Shown here piece after piece: positions 7,244 to 16,415 of a stretch of 21,605 nt of DNA (position 1 is its first letter; each line of letters starts with the position of its first letter). A program made the position numbers and the translations under genes. Location: the NCBI GenBank assembly GCA_046756985.1, contig JBHHXG010000026.1, forward strand, positions 1 through 21,605, written 5' to 3'. This DNA comes from JBHHXG01 sp046756985. GTDB taxonomy: Bacteria; Pseudomonadota; Zetaproteobacteria; Mariprofundales; Mariprofundaceae. The notes beneath the pieces were generated by a model. The model searched no databases. It saw only the letters and a program-made list of their open reading frames with translations, and was not told the origin of the DNA.

Positions 7244-7453
7244 TTACGCCTTTTTGAAGAAGCAGGTTTTGAGCACAAGGGTGGATTTGCCGATACGGCA
7301 TTCGATCTGATCATCGTTGGAAGTCAGGCGAATGCCTTTGATCACGGTGCCGCGTTTCAGGGTTTTGGACATACCCTTGACCTTCAGATCTTTGGTCGGC
7401 ATCACTGAATCGCCATCGTTAAGTTCGTTGCCATTGCAATCTTTTGCGCTCAT
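7244..7453 (-). CDS. PhnA/YjdM C-terminal-domain protein (short form)
   Basis: 69 aa. The segments KDCNGNELNDGDSV, KDLKVKGMSKTLKRGTV and CRIGKSTLVLKTCFFKK match the C-terminal domain of the E. coli YjdM ('PhnA') family. The N-terminal zinc-ribbon half of the 111-aa E. coli protein is absent; such short stand-alone forms are common as I recall. Despite the name, no role in phosphonate breakdown has been shown for this domain and its function is unknown. The ribosome binding site GGAGAGAG stands a few nt before the ATG and directly follows the T-rich tail of the gltD terminator, so expression may depend on read-through or on a promoter buried in that region. Confidence 0.88.
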   Translation of the reverse strand: MSAKDCNGNELNDGDSVMPTKDLKVKGMSKTLKRGTVIKGIRLTSNDDQIECRIGKSTLVLKTCFFKKA

Positions 7454-7463
7454 TTCTCTCTCC

Positions 7464-7497
7464 GGATAAAATAAAGGGCCGCGGTTTGGCGGCCCTT
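7464..7497 (-). terminator. Rho-independent terminator after gltD
   Basis: On the minus strand a perfect 9-bp stem AAGGGCCGC (7497-7489) / GCGGCCCTT (7482-7474) with a 6-nt loop is followed by TATTTTATC. It starts 14 nt after the gltD stop and closes the gltB-gltD unit. The palindrome also reads on the plus strand, but no T-tract follows there. Confidence 0.82.
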
Positions 7498-7511
7498 GCA
7501 GACTTTGTTGA

Positions 7512-8951
7512 TCAGTTCGCAGGCAGGTCCGAATGGCCTGTCAGATATTCATCTACGGAGCGGGCGCATTTGCGACCCTCGTTGATGGCGCGCACAACAA
7601 GCGACTGGCCGCTGCGCATATCGCCGGCGGCAAACACCTTATCAAGGCTGGCCTTGAAGTCGCTGGTGTTGGCTGCAACATTGCCTCGCCCGTCTTTCTC
7701 GACGCCCAGCTCATCAATCATGCCTTCATGCACAGGATGCAAGAAGCCCATGGCCAGCAGTACCAGATCGGCTTTGAGCGTGAATTCACTGCCTTTGATT
7801 TCGCTCATCTTCCACTGGCCATCATCACCCTGTGTCCACTCAACGCGCATGCAATCAATGCCGGTGACTTTTCCGTCTTCACCGATGAAGCGTTTCGTCG
7901 TAACAGAGAAATCACGCTCGCAGCCTTCTTCCTGCGAAGTGGAAGTGCGCATTTTCATCGGCCAGTTCGGCCAGGTGGTCAGCTTGTCCGGAGATTCCGG
8001 CGGCGCGGGAAGAATCTCAAGTTGGGTGACGGATTCAGCACCATGCCGGTTGGATGTGCCGATGCAGTCGGAGCCCGTATCACCGCCTCCGATGACAACC
8101 ACATATTTTCCCTCGGCAGAAATCCACTCTTCATCCGGAATCTGATCACCCAGCACACGCTTGGTGTTCCTGCTTAAGAGTTCCATCGCAAAATGGATGC
8201 CGGACAATTCACGGCCTTCAATCGGCAGATCGCGTGGTTTTTCAGCGCCACCGGTCAGGACAACCGCATCGTATTCATCGAGCAGTGATTTGGCAGGAAT
8301 ATCCACCCCGATATGAGTATTGGCACGAAAGTCCACACCTTCGGCACGCATCTGCGCCAGCCTGCGGTCAATAATGTGTTTCTCGAACTTGAAATTCGGA
8401 ATGCCGTAACGCATCAGTCCGCCGATACGGTTTTCCTTTTCAAAGACAACGACATCATGGCCAGCGCGTGCCAGTTGCTGGGCGCAGGCGAGTCCTGCCG
8501 GACCGGAGCCGACAACGGCAACCCTCCTGCCGCTCTTGTGCGCGGCAATTTCGGGGACAATCCAGTTTTCTTCCCAACCCTTTTCGACAATGGCCAATTC
8601 AATGCTCTTGATGGCAACCGGTTCATCAATGAGATTCACCGTGCAGGCCTCTTCACAAGGAGCAGGGCAGATGCGTCCGGTGAACTCAGGGAAATTGTTT
8701 GTCGAATGCAGCACTTCCAATGCTTCACGCCATTTGCTGCGGTACACCAGATCATTCCAGTCCGGGATAATATTGTTAAGCGGACAGCCGTTGTGGCAGA
8801 AGGGGATACCGCAATCCATACAGCGGGCCCCCTGCATGGTCATATCCGTAGGCAGCTTCGAGAACTCTTTGAAGTGCGTAATCCGGTCGGCAACGGGGGC
8901 ATAGGAGAGCCCCTCGCGGGCATATTCCTTGAATCCTGTCGGCTTACCCAT
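7512..8951 (-). CDS. gltD: Glutamate synthase small (beta) subunit GltD
   Basis: 479 aa from ATG 8951. AAGGAG lies 7 nt upstream of this ATG, against 1 nt for the in-frame ATG at 8957, and family members usually begin MGKPTGF. GltD takes electrons from NADPH by FAD and passes them through iron-sulfur clusters to GltB. Cysteine groups [13 protein letters not shown] (about 44-56) and CPAPCEEAC (95-103) supply clusters; [12 protein letters not shown] is the FAD dinucleotide fold and [13 protein letters not shown] the NADPH fold; [14 protein letters not shown] is near the C-terminus. The start overlaps the 3' end of gltB by 8 nt, which implies coupled translation of the heterodimer. A terminator follows. 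Confidence 0.97.
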   Translation of the reverse strand: MGKPTGFKEYAREGLSYAPVADRITHFKEFSKLPTDMTMQGARCMDCGIPFCHNGCPLNNIIPDWNDLVYRSKWREALEVLHSTNNFPEFTGRICPAPCEEACTVNLIDEPVAIKSIELAIVEKGWEENWIVPEIAAHKSGRRVAVVGSGPAGLACAQQLARAGHDVVVFEKENRIGGLMRYGIPNFKFEKHIIDRRLAQMRAEGVDFRANTHIGVDIPAKSLLDEYDAVVLTGGAEKPRDLPIEGRELSGIHFAMELLSRNTKRVLGDQIPDEEWISAEGKYVVVIGGGDTGSDCIGTSNRHGAESVTQLEILPAPPESPDKLTTWPNWPMKMRTSTSQEEGCERDFSVTTKRFIGEDGKVTGIDCMRVEWTQGDDGQWKMSEIKGSEFTLKADLVLLAMGFLHPVHEGMIDELGVEKDGRGNVAANTSDFKASLDKVFAAGDMRSGQSLVVRAINEGRKCARSVDEYLTGHSDLPAN

Positions 8952-11900
8952 GGACATGCTCCTTGCCAGCTTCTGCTTTCATTTCCGCTTCGATTTCTGA
9001 CAGAGCACGGCGGTAGTCCACCGGCATGACCTTGACGAATTTGGGCAGGAATGCCTCCCAGTGATCCAGAATGTTGCGGGCTACGCCTGAGTTTGTGTAG
9101 TGAATATGCCGCTCAATCAGGGTGCGCAGAATATGCCGGTCGTTCTGGGTTAACGAGTGCCTGATATCAACGCGCCCATGCGTTTCCAGATCAGGCCCCT
9201 GATGATCCAGTTCCTCCAGGGCATCGGCTTCCGATGCGACAGGTTCGAGCTCCACCTGGGCCATATTGCAGCGGCTCTCAAACGTGCCGGATTCATCCAG
9301 TACATAGGCGATGCCGCCGCTCATGCCGGCTGCGAAATTGCGGCCTGTTTCACCAAGCACGATAACCGTGCCACCTGTCATATACTCACAGCCATGATCG
9401 CCAACGCCTTCCACAACGGCGACCGCACCGGAATTTCTTACAGCAAATCGCTCACCGCCAATGCCACGGAAATAGCATTCGCCGGCAATGGCGCCGAACA
9501 ATACCGTATTACCGACAATAATGTTTTCTTCTGGCGTGATGGTTGATTTCTCTGGCGGATAAATCGCAATGCGTCCACCCGACAGGCCCTTACCAACGTA
9601 ATCGTTGCCTTCGCCAGCCAGATCAATGGTCACGCCACGCGCCAGCCATGCGCCAAGCGACTGGCCGGCCGTACCCCTAGCCTTGATGACGATGGTATCC
9701 TCAGGCAAGCCAGCATGGCCATATTTTTTTGCCACCTTGCCGGAAAGCATCGTGCCGAAGCTGCGATCGACATTGCAGATATCCGTTTCAATCACCACCG
9801 GTGTCTTGTCATCCAGGGCCGGTTTTGCCTGCTCGATCAGCTTGTTGTCGATCAGTTTGTCCAGACCATGATCCTGTGCTTCGCAGTGATACACAGCTGT
9901 GCCTTTGGCATTCACCTGATGCAGCAGCGGTGATAAATCCAGCCCCTGTGATTTCCAGTGGCGGATGGCATCGTTGGTATCCAGCATATCAGTGCGGCCA
10001 ATCATTGCGTCAAATGTTTTGAAACCAAGCTCGGCCATGATTTCACGCATTTCCTCGGCGACAAACATGAAATAATTGACCACGTCTTCCGGCTTGCCGA
10101 CGAATTTCTTGCGCAGTTCGGGGTCCTGTGTCGCCACACCGACCGGGCAGGTGTTCAGATGGCATTTGCGCATCATGATGCAACCCTCGGCCACCAGTGC
10201 GATAGTGCCGAAAGCCACTTCGTCAGCGCCGAGCAGGGCGGCAATCACAACATCGCGGCCGGTGCGCATCTGGCCGTCTGCCTGCAGGGTCATACGGCCA
10301 CGCAATCGGTTAAGCACCAGCGTCTGCTGTGTTTCGGCCAGACCAAGCTCCCAGGGGCTACCGGCATGTTTGATGGAGGTGAGCGGGGAAGCACCGGTGC
10401 CTCCGTCATGGCCGGCAATCACCACATGATCGGCGTGCGCCTTGACCACGCCTGCCGCAATCGTGCCAACACCGATCTCGGAGACCAGCTTCACCGAGAT
10501 ATCGGCATCGGTGTTCGTATTTTTCAGGTCGAAAATCAGCTGCGCCAGATCTTCAATCGAGTAGATATCGTGATGCGGCGGGGGAGAGATCAGGCCCACG
10601 CCCGGCGTGGAATGGCGAACGCGGCCAATGCGCTGATCCACCTTGTGGCCCGGCAGTTGACCGCCTTCCCCCGGCTTGGCGCCTTGCGCCATCTTGATCT
10701 GAATCTGGTCGGAATTGGCCAGATACTCGGTCGTCACACCGAAACGCCCGCTTGCCACCTGTTTGATGGCAGAGCGCATCGAATCACCGTTTTCAAGCTG
10801 TTCAAAGCGTTCCGGTTCCTCACCGCCTTCACCGGTATTGGATTTGCCGCCCAGCCGGTTCATGGCTATCGCCAGCGTCGAGTGCGCTTCGTGTGAAATA
10901 GAGCCGAAGGACATCGCGCCGGTGACAAAGCGTTTGACGATGTTTTCAGCCGGTTCGACTTTATCCAGCGGAATAGGTTTGCTGTCTTTGAACTTGAACA
11001 GGCCACGCAAGGTCATCAGGCGGCCTGACTGATCATTGATGAGCTTGGCATATTCCTTATACAGGGCGTAGTCGCCTTTGCGGACTGAGTGCTGAAGCTT
11101 GGTAATGGCTTCAGGTGTCAGCGTGTGTTCTTCACCACGAATACGCCAGGCGTATTCACCACCGACATCCAGTGCATTTTTGTAGATATGCGCATCGCCA
11201 TAGGCGGCACGATGCCGGCGCGCAGCCTCTTCGCTGACCTCGGCAAGGCCAACGCCCTCGATCTGTGTCGGTGTGCCGGTGAAATACTTCTCAACAAAGC
11301 CGGAGGCGAGCCCAACAGCCTCATAAATCTGGGCGCCGCAGTATGATTGATAGGTCGAGATCCCCATCTTGGACATGACCTTGAATATGCCCTTGTTAAC
11401 AGCCTTGGTGTAACGGGTTTTGACTTCCTCAAGCGAAAGCTCATCCGGCAATTGTCCGGTTCTCTGCATGTCGAACAGGGTTTCAAAAGCCAGATACGGG
11501 TTAATGGCTTCCGCACCATATCCGGCCAAGGTCGTGAAATGGTGCACTTCGCGGGCGGAGCCGGTTTCAATCACCAGACCCGTTTCTGTGCGCAAACCTT
11601 CACGGATCAAATGCTGGTGTACTGCTGAAGTAGCCAAAAGTGCCGGAATAGGGATGTGGTCAGCGTCAATCGTTCGGTCGGAAAGGATGACGATGTTGTA
11701 ATGCTCATTCACTGCATCTTCAGCCTGCCTGCACAGGCGATCCAGGGCTGCTTCCATACCGGCCGCACCCTGATCCGCCGGATAACACATCGACAGGGTG
11801 GTCGTGCGGAATTTGCCATCGGTATAGCGTTCAATATGGCGTACTTTTTCCAGATCAATATTGGTCAGAATGGGCTGATGCACTTCCAGGCGCATCAGGG

Positions 11901-13584
11901 GAGCCTCTTCTTCAATGCCAAGAAGATTCGGGTTTGGTCCAATGATGGATGTCAGGCTCATCACCATTTCCTCGCGGATCGGGTCAATCGGCGGGTTGGT
12001 GACCTGTGCAAACAGCTGGCGGAAATAGCTGTACAGGGGTTTGGAGCGATTGGAGAGGACGGACAGCGGTGAGTCATTGCCCATCGAGCCAATTGGCTCC
12101 TGTCCGGAAACTGCCATCGGCGTCATCAGGAACTTGATATCTTCCTGTGTATAGCCAAAGGCCTGTTGGCGGTCGAGCAGGGTTTTGTGATTGGGGGCCA
12201 TGGTCGGAATTTCTTCCGGCAGTGATTCGAGCTGGATTTGTGTTTCGGCAAGGATCTTCTGATAGGGCTTTGCGCCGGCCAGCTCATCTTTCAGCGCCTT
12301 GTCATCAATAATACATCCGGCTTCCAGATCAATCAGGAACATTTTACCCGGCTGCAGACGCCATTTCTTGACGATTTTTTCTTCCGGGATATCCAATACG
12401 CCCATTTCAGAGGCCATCACAACAAGATCATCATCTGTAATCAGATACCGGGCGGGGCGCAGGCCATTGCGGTCCAGTGTGGCGCCGATCTGACGGCCAT
12501 CGGTGAAGGCAACGGCAGCCGGGCCGTCCCAGGGCTCTATCAGCGCTGCATGGTGCTCGTAAAACGCCCTGCGTTTTTCATCCATCAGTGTATTACCGGC
12601 CCATGCTTCCGGAATCAGCAGCATGGCGGCATGGGCCAGCGGATAGCCTCCCATGGTCAACAGTTCCAGTGCATTATCGAAGCAGGCGGTATCGCTTTGC
12701 CCCTCAGCAATCACCGGCCAGAGCTTGGCAAGGTCATCGCCCAACAGCTTCGATTTCATTGAATGACGGCGGGCGTTCATCCAGTTGATGTTGCCACGCA
12801 ATGTGTTTATTTCACCATTATGGGCAATCATGCGGAACGGGTGCGCCAACTCCCAGGCAGGGAAGGTGTTGGTTGAGAAACGCTGGTGCACGAGCGCCAG
12901 CGCACTGGTCATGCGCGCATCGCGCAGGTCTTCATAATAGGCGCCAACCTGGTGCGAAAGGAACATGCCCTTATAGACGATGGTGCGGCTGGACATCGAG
13001 GCGAAATAAAAATTAGCCTCGTCCTCAAAGCCAAGCGCATCAATCCGGTTGCGGGCAACACGGCGCAGCACATAGAGCTTACGTTCAAACGCATCCTGAT
13101 CGGCACAGTTTTTACCCTTGCCGATAAACACCTGGCGAATGACAGGTTCACAGGCTGTCACGCTCTCCGGGAGATCGGCATTAACCGCGTCGCAGGGCAC
13201 ATCACGCCAGCCAAGCAGTGTCTGCCCCTCGTCAGCGATGGCCTGTTCGGTGATATGCTCACATTGTCTGCGGTGGTCCGGGTTTTTCGGCAGGAATACC
13301 ATGCCAACGCCATATTCACCTTCAGCCGGAAGCTCAATATCCATATCCGGGGTCACGGCGCGGAAAAAAGCATCAGGAATCTGGATCAGGATGCCAGCAC
13401 CGTCACCCTCTCTTGGGTCGGCGCCAGCAGCGCCCCGGTGGGTCAGACGGAGAAGAATCTCGAGACCCTGCTGGATAATCCGGTTGCTTTTCTGATTCCT
13501 GGTATGTGCAACGAAGCCAACGCCACAGGCATCATGCTCATGTCCGGGATCATACAAACCTTGTTTTGCTGGCAGCTGACTCAT
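8944..13584 (-). CDS. gltB: Glutamate synthase large (alpha) subunit GltB
   Basis: 1546 aa, close to family length and complete. It makes glutamate from glutamine and 2-oxoglutarate. The N-terminal class II amidotransferase domain begins [10 protein letters not shown], so a propeptide of 19 residues would be removed to expose Cys20 as nucleophile; [10 protein letters not shown] and [11 protein letters not shown] belong to it. The FMN-binding synthase domain has [35 protein letters not shown] and [10 protein letters not shown], with the [3Fe-4S] cysteines in [12 protein letters not shown] (about 1133-1144). The C-terminal GXGXG beta-helix is at about 1271-1431. The Shine-Dalgarno AGAGG lies 6 nt before the ATG. 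It is cotranscribed with gltD and divergent from the NuoE-like gene. Confidence 0.98.
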   Translation of the reverse strand: MSQLPAKQGLYDPGHEHDACGVGFVAHTRNQKSNRIIQQGLEILLRLTHRGAAGADPREGDGAGILIQIPDAFFRAVTPDMDIELPAEGEYGVGMVFLPKNPDHRRQCEHITEQAIADEGQTLLGWRDVPCDAVNADLPESVTACEPVIRQVFIGKGKNCADQDAFERKLYVLRRVARNRIDALGFEDEANFYFASMSSRTIVYKGMFLSHQVGAYYEDLRDARMTSALALVHQRFSTNTFPAWELAHPFRMIAHNGEINTLRGNINWMNARRHSMKSKLLGDDLAKLWPVIAEGQSDTACFDNALELLTMGGYPLAHAAMLLIPEAWAGNTLMDEKRRAFYEHHAALIEPWDGPAAVAFTDGRQIGATLDRNGLRPARYLITDDDLVVMASEMGVLDIPEEKIVKKWRLQPGKMFLIDLEAGCIIDDKALKDELAGAKPYQKILAETQIQLESLPEEIPTMAPNHKTLLDRQQAFGYTQEDIKFLMTPMAVSGQEPIGSMGNDSPLSVLSNRSKPLYSYFRQLFAQVTNPPIDPIREEMVMSLTSIIGPNPNLLGIEEEAPLMRLEVHQPILTNIDLEKVRHIERYTDGKFRTTTLSMCYPADQGAAGMEAALDRLCRQAEDAVNEHYNIVILSDRTIDADHIPIPALLATSAVHQHLIREGLRTETGLVIETGSAREVHHFTTLAGYGAEAINPYLAFETLFDMQRTGQLPDELSLEEVKTRYTKAVNKGIFKVMSKMGISTYQSYCGAQIYEAVGLASGFVEKYFTGTPTQIEGVGLAEVSEEAARRHRAAYGDAHIYKNALDVGGEYAWRIRGEEHTLTPEAITKLQHSVRKGDYALYKEYAKLINDQSGRLMTLRGLFKFKDSKPIPLDKVEPAENIVKRFVTGAMSFGSISHEAHSTLAIAMNRLGGKSNTGEGGEEPERFEQLENGDSMRSAIKQVASGRFGVTTEYLANSDQIQIKMAQGAKPGEGGQLPGHKVDQRIGRVRHSTPGVGLISPPPHHDIYSIEDLAQLIFDLKNTNTDADISVKLVSEIGVGTIAAGVVKAHADHVVIAGHDGGTGASPLTSIKHAGSPWELGLAETQQTLVLNRLRGRMTLQADGQMRTGRDVVIAALLGADEVAFGTIALVAEGCIMMRKCHLNTCPVGVATQDPELRKKFVGKPEDVVNYFMFVAEEMREIMAELGFKTFDAMIGRTDMLDTNDAIRHWKSQGLDLSPLLHQVNAKGTAVYHCEAQDHGLDKLIDNKLIEQAKPALDDKTPVVIETDICNVDRSFGTMLSGKVAKKYGHAGLPEDTIVIKARGTAGQSLGAWLARGVTIDLAGEGNDYVGKGLSGGRIAIYPPEKSTITPEENIIVGNTVLFGAIAGECYFRGIGGERFAVRNSGAVAVVEGVGDHGCEYMTGGTVIVLGETGRNFAAGMSGGIAYVLDESGTFESRCNMAQVELEPVASEADALEELDHQGPDLETHGRVDIRHSLTQNDRHILRTLIERHIHYTNSGVARNILDHWEAFLPKFVKVMPVDYRRALSEIEAEMKAEAGKEHVHG

Positions 13585-13820
13585 CTATTACCTCTGTTCA
13601 CTATCAATGATGCAATCTCGTTCGCCTTTCGATTGCTGTAATGGCGGTACTGCAAGCACCATTCCCCATCATCCATTCAAGCTGGAAAAGCGGGTTGCGC
13701 AATATAGCGAAAATGCGCCGCTTTCTCTACCCCAGAGAAACCCACCGGATCGAGTTTTATCGATATATACTGCAGGGCGGCAACTTGAGGGAATGTAAAG
13801 ATTGTGGCTACATTGGCGCT
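13585..13820. promoter_or_regulatory. Divergent intergenic region between gltB and the NuoE-like gene
   Basis: 236 nt that should hold the promoters of both divergent genes. A perfect 7-bp inverted repeat with a 5-nt loop (TTTCTCT 13722-13728 / AGAGAAA 13734-13740) is a possible operator or leader hairpin. A TATACT hexamer at 13766-13771 could be a -10 for the plus-strand gene, but lacks a good -35. No strong sigma-70 promoter was found for gltB. The plus-strand frame is open here, but its codons do not resemble the NuoE family. Confidence 0.35.
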
Positions 13821-14288
13821 ATGAAAATAAAACCGGAACAGACAGAGCAGGATGCAGCAGCCTGGACGCGGGCCATGCTTTATGCCCGGGCCTATCCGCC
13901 AGAAAATGTATATCTGCTCGCTGCGCTGGAGGATGTGCAGACAGCTTTCGCTTATGTGCCACCGGACTCGCTGGATGTCCTTGCCGGCCACTTTGGCTGC
14001 GATGCCGGGAGTATCGAGGCTCAACTGCTCAGCTTCGGTCTGTTCAGCCTTACGCCGCCGCCAGCGCACCAGATTCGTATCTGTCAGGGCCCGGTTTGTA
14101 TGGCCTGTGGGGGCAAGGATTTGTTTGCAGCGGTGGCAGACCTGAACAGGGATGAGGATTTTAGTGTGATTTCCAGCCACTGCCTTGGTATGTGTGATCA
14201 CGCCCCTGTGATGAAGGTGGATGACAAGCCGGTTATCAACGCTGATCTAGAACAGCTCGAGCAGGAAATCACCGCCTTGAAAAGCTGA
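13821..14288 (+). CDS. NuoE-like thioredoxin-fold [2Fe-2S] protein
   Basis: 155 aa from ATG 13821. The frame is open upstream to 13641, but that part does not look like the family. It resembles the NuoE/HndA subunit that carries electrons in NADH dehydrogenases, NAD-dependent formate dehydrogenases and hydrogenases: NVYLLAALEDVQTAFAYVPPDSL (about 29-51), then the cluster ligands C88-x4-C93 in CQGPVC and C121-x3-C125 in CLGMCDHAPV. No Shine-Dalgarno is evident. No NuoF-like or other catalytic partner lies nearby, so it is a stand-alone copy or works with a subunit encoded elsewhere. Its divergent position next to gltBD might be chance. The fold is fairly sure, the complex is not known. Confidence 0.82.
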   Translation: MKIKPEQTEQDAAAWTRAMLYARAYPPENVYLLAALEDVQTAFAYVPPDSLDVLAGHFGCDAGSIEAQLLSFGLFSLTPPPAHQIRICQGPVCMACGGKDLFAAVADLNRDEDFSVISSHCLGMCDHAPVMKVDDKPVINADLEQLEQEITALKS

Positions 14289-14341
14289 TTTTATACTGAC
14301 ACCTGACGTCTTGTACGCGACGGCAGAGGCAACGGGTGCGT

Positions 14342-15088
14342 TTACGGCTGCAGGTGTTTGGCCATGATCGACAGCGCCAGACGCCGGGGAACAATTTTTT
14401 GCAGACTCCATAGCAGCCTGTGCCTCAAACCGGGAACACAGTAACCGCCACCACGCCGCAAGGTGTCCAGGGAAGCAGTAACAACGGTGGTGGCAGATGT
14501 TCTGAAGACGCTGCCCATACGCTCCGGCATGCCAGACACGTCCCGGAAGCCGGTTGGCGACGGGCCTGGCGCAAGTGTCACAACAGGAATATCTGTTTCT
14601 GCACGCAGTGCCTCGCTCCAGTAAGTCAGACCAGCCTTGGCGGCTGCATAGGTACTCATATGCGGTAACGGGGTTTCCCCGGCCAGTGAAGACACGTTAA
14701 TAATAAAGCCCCGGTTTTTAATCAGGCGCGGCAACAGGGCATGCGTGAGCCGGACAGGAGCGATCAGGTCGGTTTCAAGCACATCTGCCTGGAGTGCAAT
14801 CTCACCCTGTTCAAACAGGCCCCAAACGCCAAAGCCGGCATTGTTGATGAGCCCGGAAAGTGCTGTTTCATGGGCGGTCTGTTCAATCAGTAACTCAATA
14901 CCGACCTGTGTTGCCAGATCAGCGGTTATACAGCAATGTCTGTCAGGATGTTTCAGGGCACCGAGCGTCAGTTGCAGGCGGGCCTTATCCCTGCCATGCA
15001 GAATAAGACGGTACTCCAGAGGCTCCAGCTGGCGTGCAAATTCATGGCCAAATCCCCCTGATGCGCCGGTAATAAGAACGCTACGCAT
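14342..15088 (-). CDS. SDR-family NAD(P)-dependent oxidoreductase
   Basis: 248 aa from ATG 15088, which has GGAG 5 nt upstream; the frame extends 16 codons further, but without family character. Classical short-chain dehydrogenase features in order are the Rossmann loop TGASGGFG (7-14), NNAG (82-85), the catalytic Ser in VSSLAG (about 133-137) and YAAAK (Tyr147, Lys151). The C-terminal part with a basic amphipathic tail (LLWSLQKIVPRRLALSIMAKH) resembles the DltE/YqjQ-type SDRs that act on hydrophobic substrates. The substrate is unknown. It lies downstream of hisJ on the same strand across a repeat-bounded gap, and 53 nt from the convergent NuoE-like gene with no clear terminator. Confidence 0.9.
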   Translation of the reverse strand: MRSVLITGASGGFGHEFARQLEPLEYRLILHGRDKARLQLTLGALKHPDRHCCITADLATQVGIELLIEQTAHETALSGLINNAGFGVWGLFEQGEIALQADVLETDLIAPVRLTHALLPRLIKNRGFIINVSSLAGETPLPHMSTYAAAKAGLTYWSEALRAETDIPVVTLAPGPSPTGFRDVSGMPERMGSVFRTSATTVVTASLDTLRRGGGYCVPGLRHRLLWSLQKIVPRRLALSIMAKHLQP

Positions 15089-15114
15089 CTGTACTCCAGG
15101 CTCCGTACCGCAGG

Positions 15115-15214
15115 GTTGCGCCCCAAATAATGCCATAGGGCGTTACTCGTCGTTTATTTGGAATCACCAAACCTTCCTCCTCGCGCCTTGTCTGACCTCA
15201 TTTGGGGCTGCAAC
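15115..15214. repeat. Intergenic element bounded by imperfect inverted repeats
   Basis: The left arm GTTGCGCCCCAAAT (15115-15128) and right arm ATTTGGGGCTGCAAC (15200-15214) are reverse complements apart from one extra base. A further copy of the core, TTATTTGG (15154-15161), is inverted relative to CCAAATAA (15123-15130), and TTTGG/CCAAA can fold at about 15157-15171. The element fills most of the gap between hisJ and the SDR gene. It looks like a small palindromic repeat or MITE-like unit, though a folded mRNA structure or operator pair is also possible. Confidence 0.5.
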
Positions 15215-15232
15215 GATATGCACCAACAGATA

Positions 15233-16057
15233 TTAGCAGGCCCTAATGTGGAGCATGCTTCGCTGGCGCCTGTCAAAACGGGCGATTTCATTTACGCCGC
15301 ATGATTCCAGCATGGCCAGACAGGTATCCATCGCATGCCCGACCTCGCCGGGCGCATGGGCGTCCGAGCCAAAGGAAAACGGAACGCCTATCTTTGCCGC
15401 ACGGGCAAGGATGCGGCCATGGGGATAGACTTCATTGACCGGTTTTCTCAGGCCTGCGGAGCTGATTTCCAGAGCTGCGCCGGATGCCTTGACGGCCTCA
15501 AGCATGGCTTCTTCCGCGTCCCTGACCTTCTGACTGGGCAATGACGGGCGATGACCGAACTTCTTGATCAGATCGGGGTGTCCGATGATATCAAACATGC
15601 CGCTTGCGGCCGAACGGGCCACAAGTTCGTAGTAGGCGCAGTAGGCATCGTCGATATTACGGCCTTCCCACTGATCCAGGTCATCCTCATTGTCGAAGCC
15701 CCAGTCGCCGATGTAGTGCACCGAGCCGATCACATAATCCCATGCGTAAGAGTCAATCATTTCCTGCACATAGTCTTCCATACCGGGGTGAAAATCCGCC
15801 TCCAGGCCGATGCGGACCGTCAGCCTGCCGGCAAACCGGTCCCGGACCGCCTCCACCTCGTCGAGGTAATCGGGCAATTCTCTCCGTTGCATGCGCCATG
15901 CCTTGTCAAAGCCATCGGGCATCGGCGAGTGGTCGGACATGCCGATTTCCTGCAATCCGATCTGTATCGCCGCAGCGGCATATTCATGCACATCACCGAT
16001 GGCATGATGACAGCGGGGGGTATGCATGTGGTAATCGGGTACGGGAGCATAGCGCAT
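15233..16057 (-). CDS. hisJ: PHP-type histidinol-phosphatase
   Basis: 274 aa. It is a polymerase-and-histidinol-phosphatase (PHP) superfamily enzyme expected to remove phosphate from histidinol phosphate, the penultimate step of histidine synthesis. Metal-ligand motifs are seen in order: HMH with CHH (10-18), SDHSPMP (41-47), GLEADFHPG (about 84-92), SVHYIGDWGFD (about 111-121), GHPDLIKKFG (about 159-168) and SDAHAPGEVG (about 231-240). Length fits HisK/HisJ-type enzymes. The ATG at 16057 lacks a visible Shine-Dalgarno. No other his gene lies nearby. Some PHP proteins of this shape act on other phosphate esters, so the substrate is inferred from the family. Confidence 0.88.
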   Translation of the reverse strand: MRYAPVPDYHMHTPRCHHAIGDVHEYAAAAIQIGLQEIGMSDHSPMPDGFDKAWRMQRRELPDYLDEVEAVRDRFAGRLTVRIGLEADFHPGMEDYVQEMIDSYAWDYVIGSVHYIGDWGFDNEDDLDQWEGRNIDDAYCAYYELVARSAASGMFDIIGHPDLIKKFGHRPSLPSQKVRDAEEAMLEAVKASGAALEISSAGLRKPVNEVYPHGRILARAAKIGVPFSFGSDAHAPGEVGHAMDTCLAMLESCGVNEIARFDRRQRSMLHIRAC

Positions 16058-16101
16058 GGTTCAACGCTAGCACTGCCAAGGCAGGGGCGTGAAGAACAAA
16101 G

Positions 16102-16124
16102 CGCTGTCCGTGACGTTGACAGCG
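16102..16124. promoter_or_regulatory. Inverted repeat over a TTGACA hexamer upstream of the tRNA genes
   Basis: Perfect 7-bp arms CGCTGTC (16102-16108) and GACAGCG (16118-16124) around a 9-nt spacer. The right arm overlaps a consensus -35 hexamer TTGACA (16116-16121) directed towards the tRNAs about 65 nt downstream, followed at 16145-16160 by G+C-rich sequence. The expected -10 position (about 16138-16144) matches poorly, so promoter function is uncertain; it could also be a weak minus-strand hairpin. Confidence 0.3.
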
Positions 16125-16186
16125 AAAAGGAAATCATGAAACTTCGCGCTCCCTGCGCGGGATCATCAGAAGACCGTTAGGGATAT

Positions 16187-16262
16187 GCGCCTATAGCTCA
16201 GTTGGTAGAGTAGCGGACTTTTAATCCGTGGGTCCCAGGTTCGAGTCCTGGTGGGCGCACCA
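16187..16262 (+). tRNA. tRNA-Lys (anticodon TTT), CCA encoded
   Basis: A 76-nt cloverleaf. The acceptor stem GCGCCTA pairs with TGGGCGC (16252-16258, one G-U), the discriminator is A and CCA is encoded at 16260-16262. The D-arm is AGCTCAGTTGGTAGAG; the anticodon stem GCGGA/TCCGT holds loop CTTTTAA with anticodon TTT at 16220-16222; the T-loop is GGTTCGAGTCC. Confidence 0.97.
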
Positions 16263-16314
16263 TTCATATTGACGCGGCAGGGGTTTCGCATATGCTTCGC
16301 CGCGCTTGTCCCGG

Positions 16315-16391
16315 GTCCCCATCGTCTAGTCGGCCTAGGACACCGCCCTTTCACGGCGGCAACAGGGGTTCGAATCCCCTTGGGGACGCCA
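16315..16391 (+). tRNA. tRNA-Glu (anticodon TTC), CCA encoded
   Basis: A 77-nt cloverleaf. The acceptor stem GTCCCCA pairs with TGGGGAC (16381-16387), the discriminator is G and CCA is encoded at 16389-16391. The D-arm contains CGTCTAGTCGGCCTAGGAC; anticodon stem CCGCC/GGCGG holds loop CTTTCAC with anticodon TTC at 16350-16352; the T-arm is GGGGTTCGAATCCCC. It lies 52 nt after tRNA-Lys and is probably cotranscribed with it. No hairpin terminator is seen downstream, only GTTTTTTATT at 16411-16420. Confidence 0.97.
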
Positions 16392-16415
16392 TTACAAGCC
16401 TACATTCAAAGTTTT

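Noticed and set aside
8313..9029. 238-aa plus-strand open frame opposite gltD and the gltB end
   Set aside because: Antisense to conserved gltD motifs including the cysteine clusters; no start signal or family resemblance.
9958..10896. 312-aa plus-strand open frame inside gltB
   Set aside because: It lies wholly antisense to the strongly conserved gltB coding region, is His/Gln-rich in the manner of a reverse-frame shadow and shows no domain.
13641..13820. 60-codon upstream extension of the NuoE-like frame, with CKDCG
   Set aside because: The segment does not match NuoE N-termini, its sequence overlaps the expected promoter region, and the CxxC is isolated.
16187..16391. Genomic island attachment site at the tRNA genes
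   Set aside because: No integrase, phage gene or repeated tRNA 3' end is seen within the window; both tRNAs are followed by ordinary genes.
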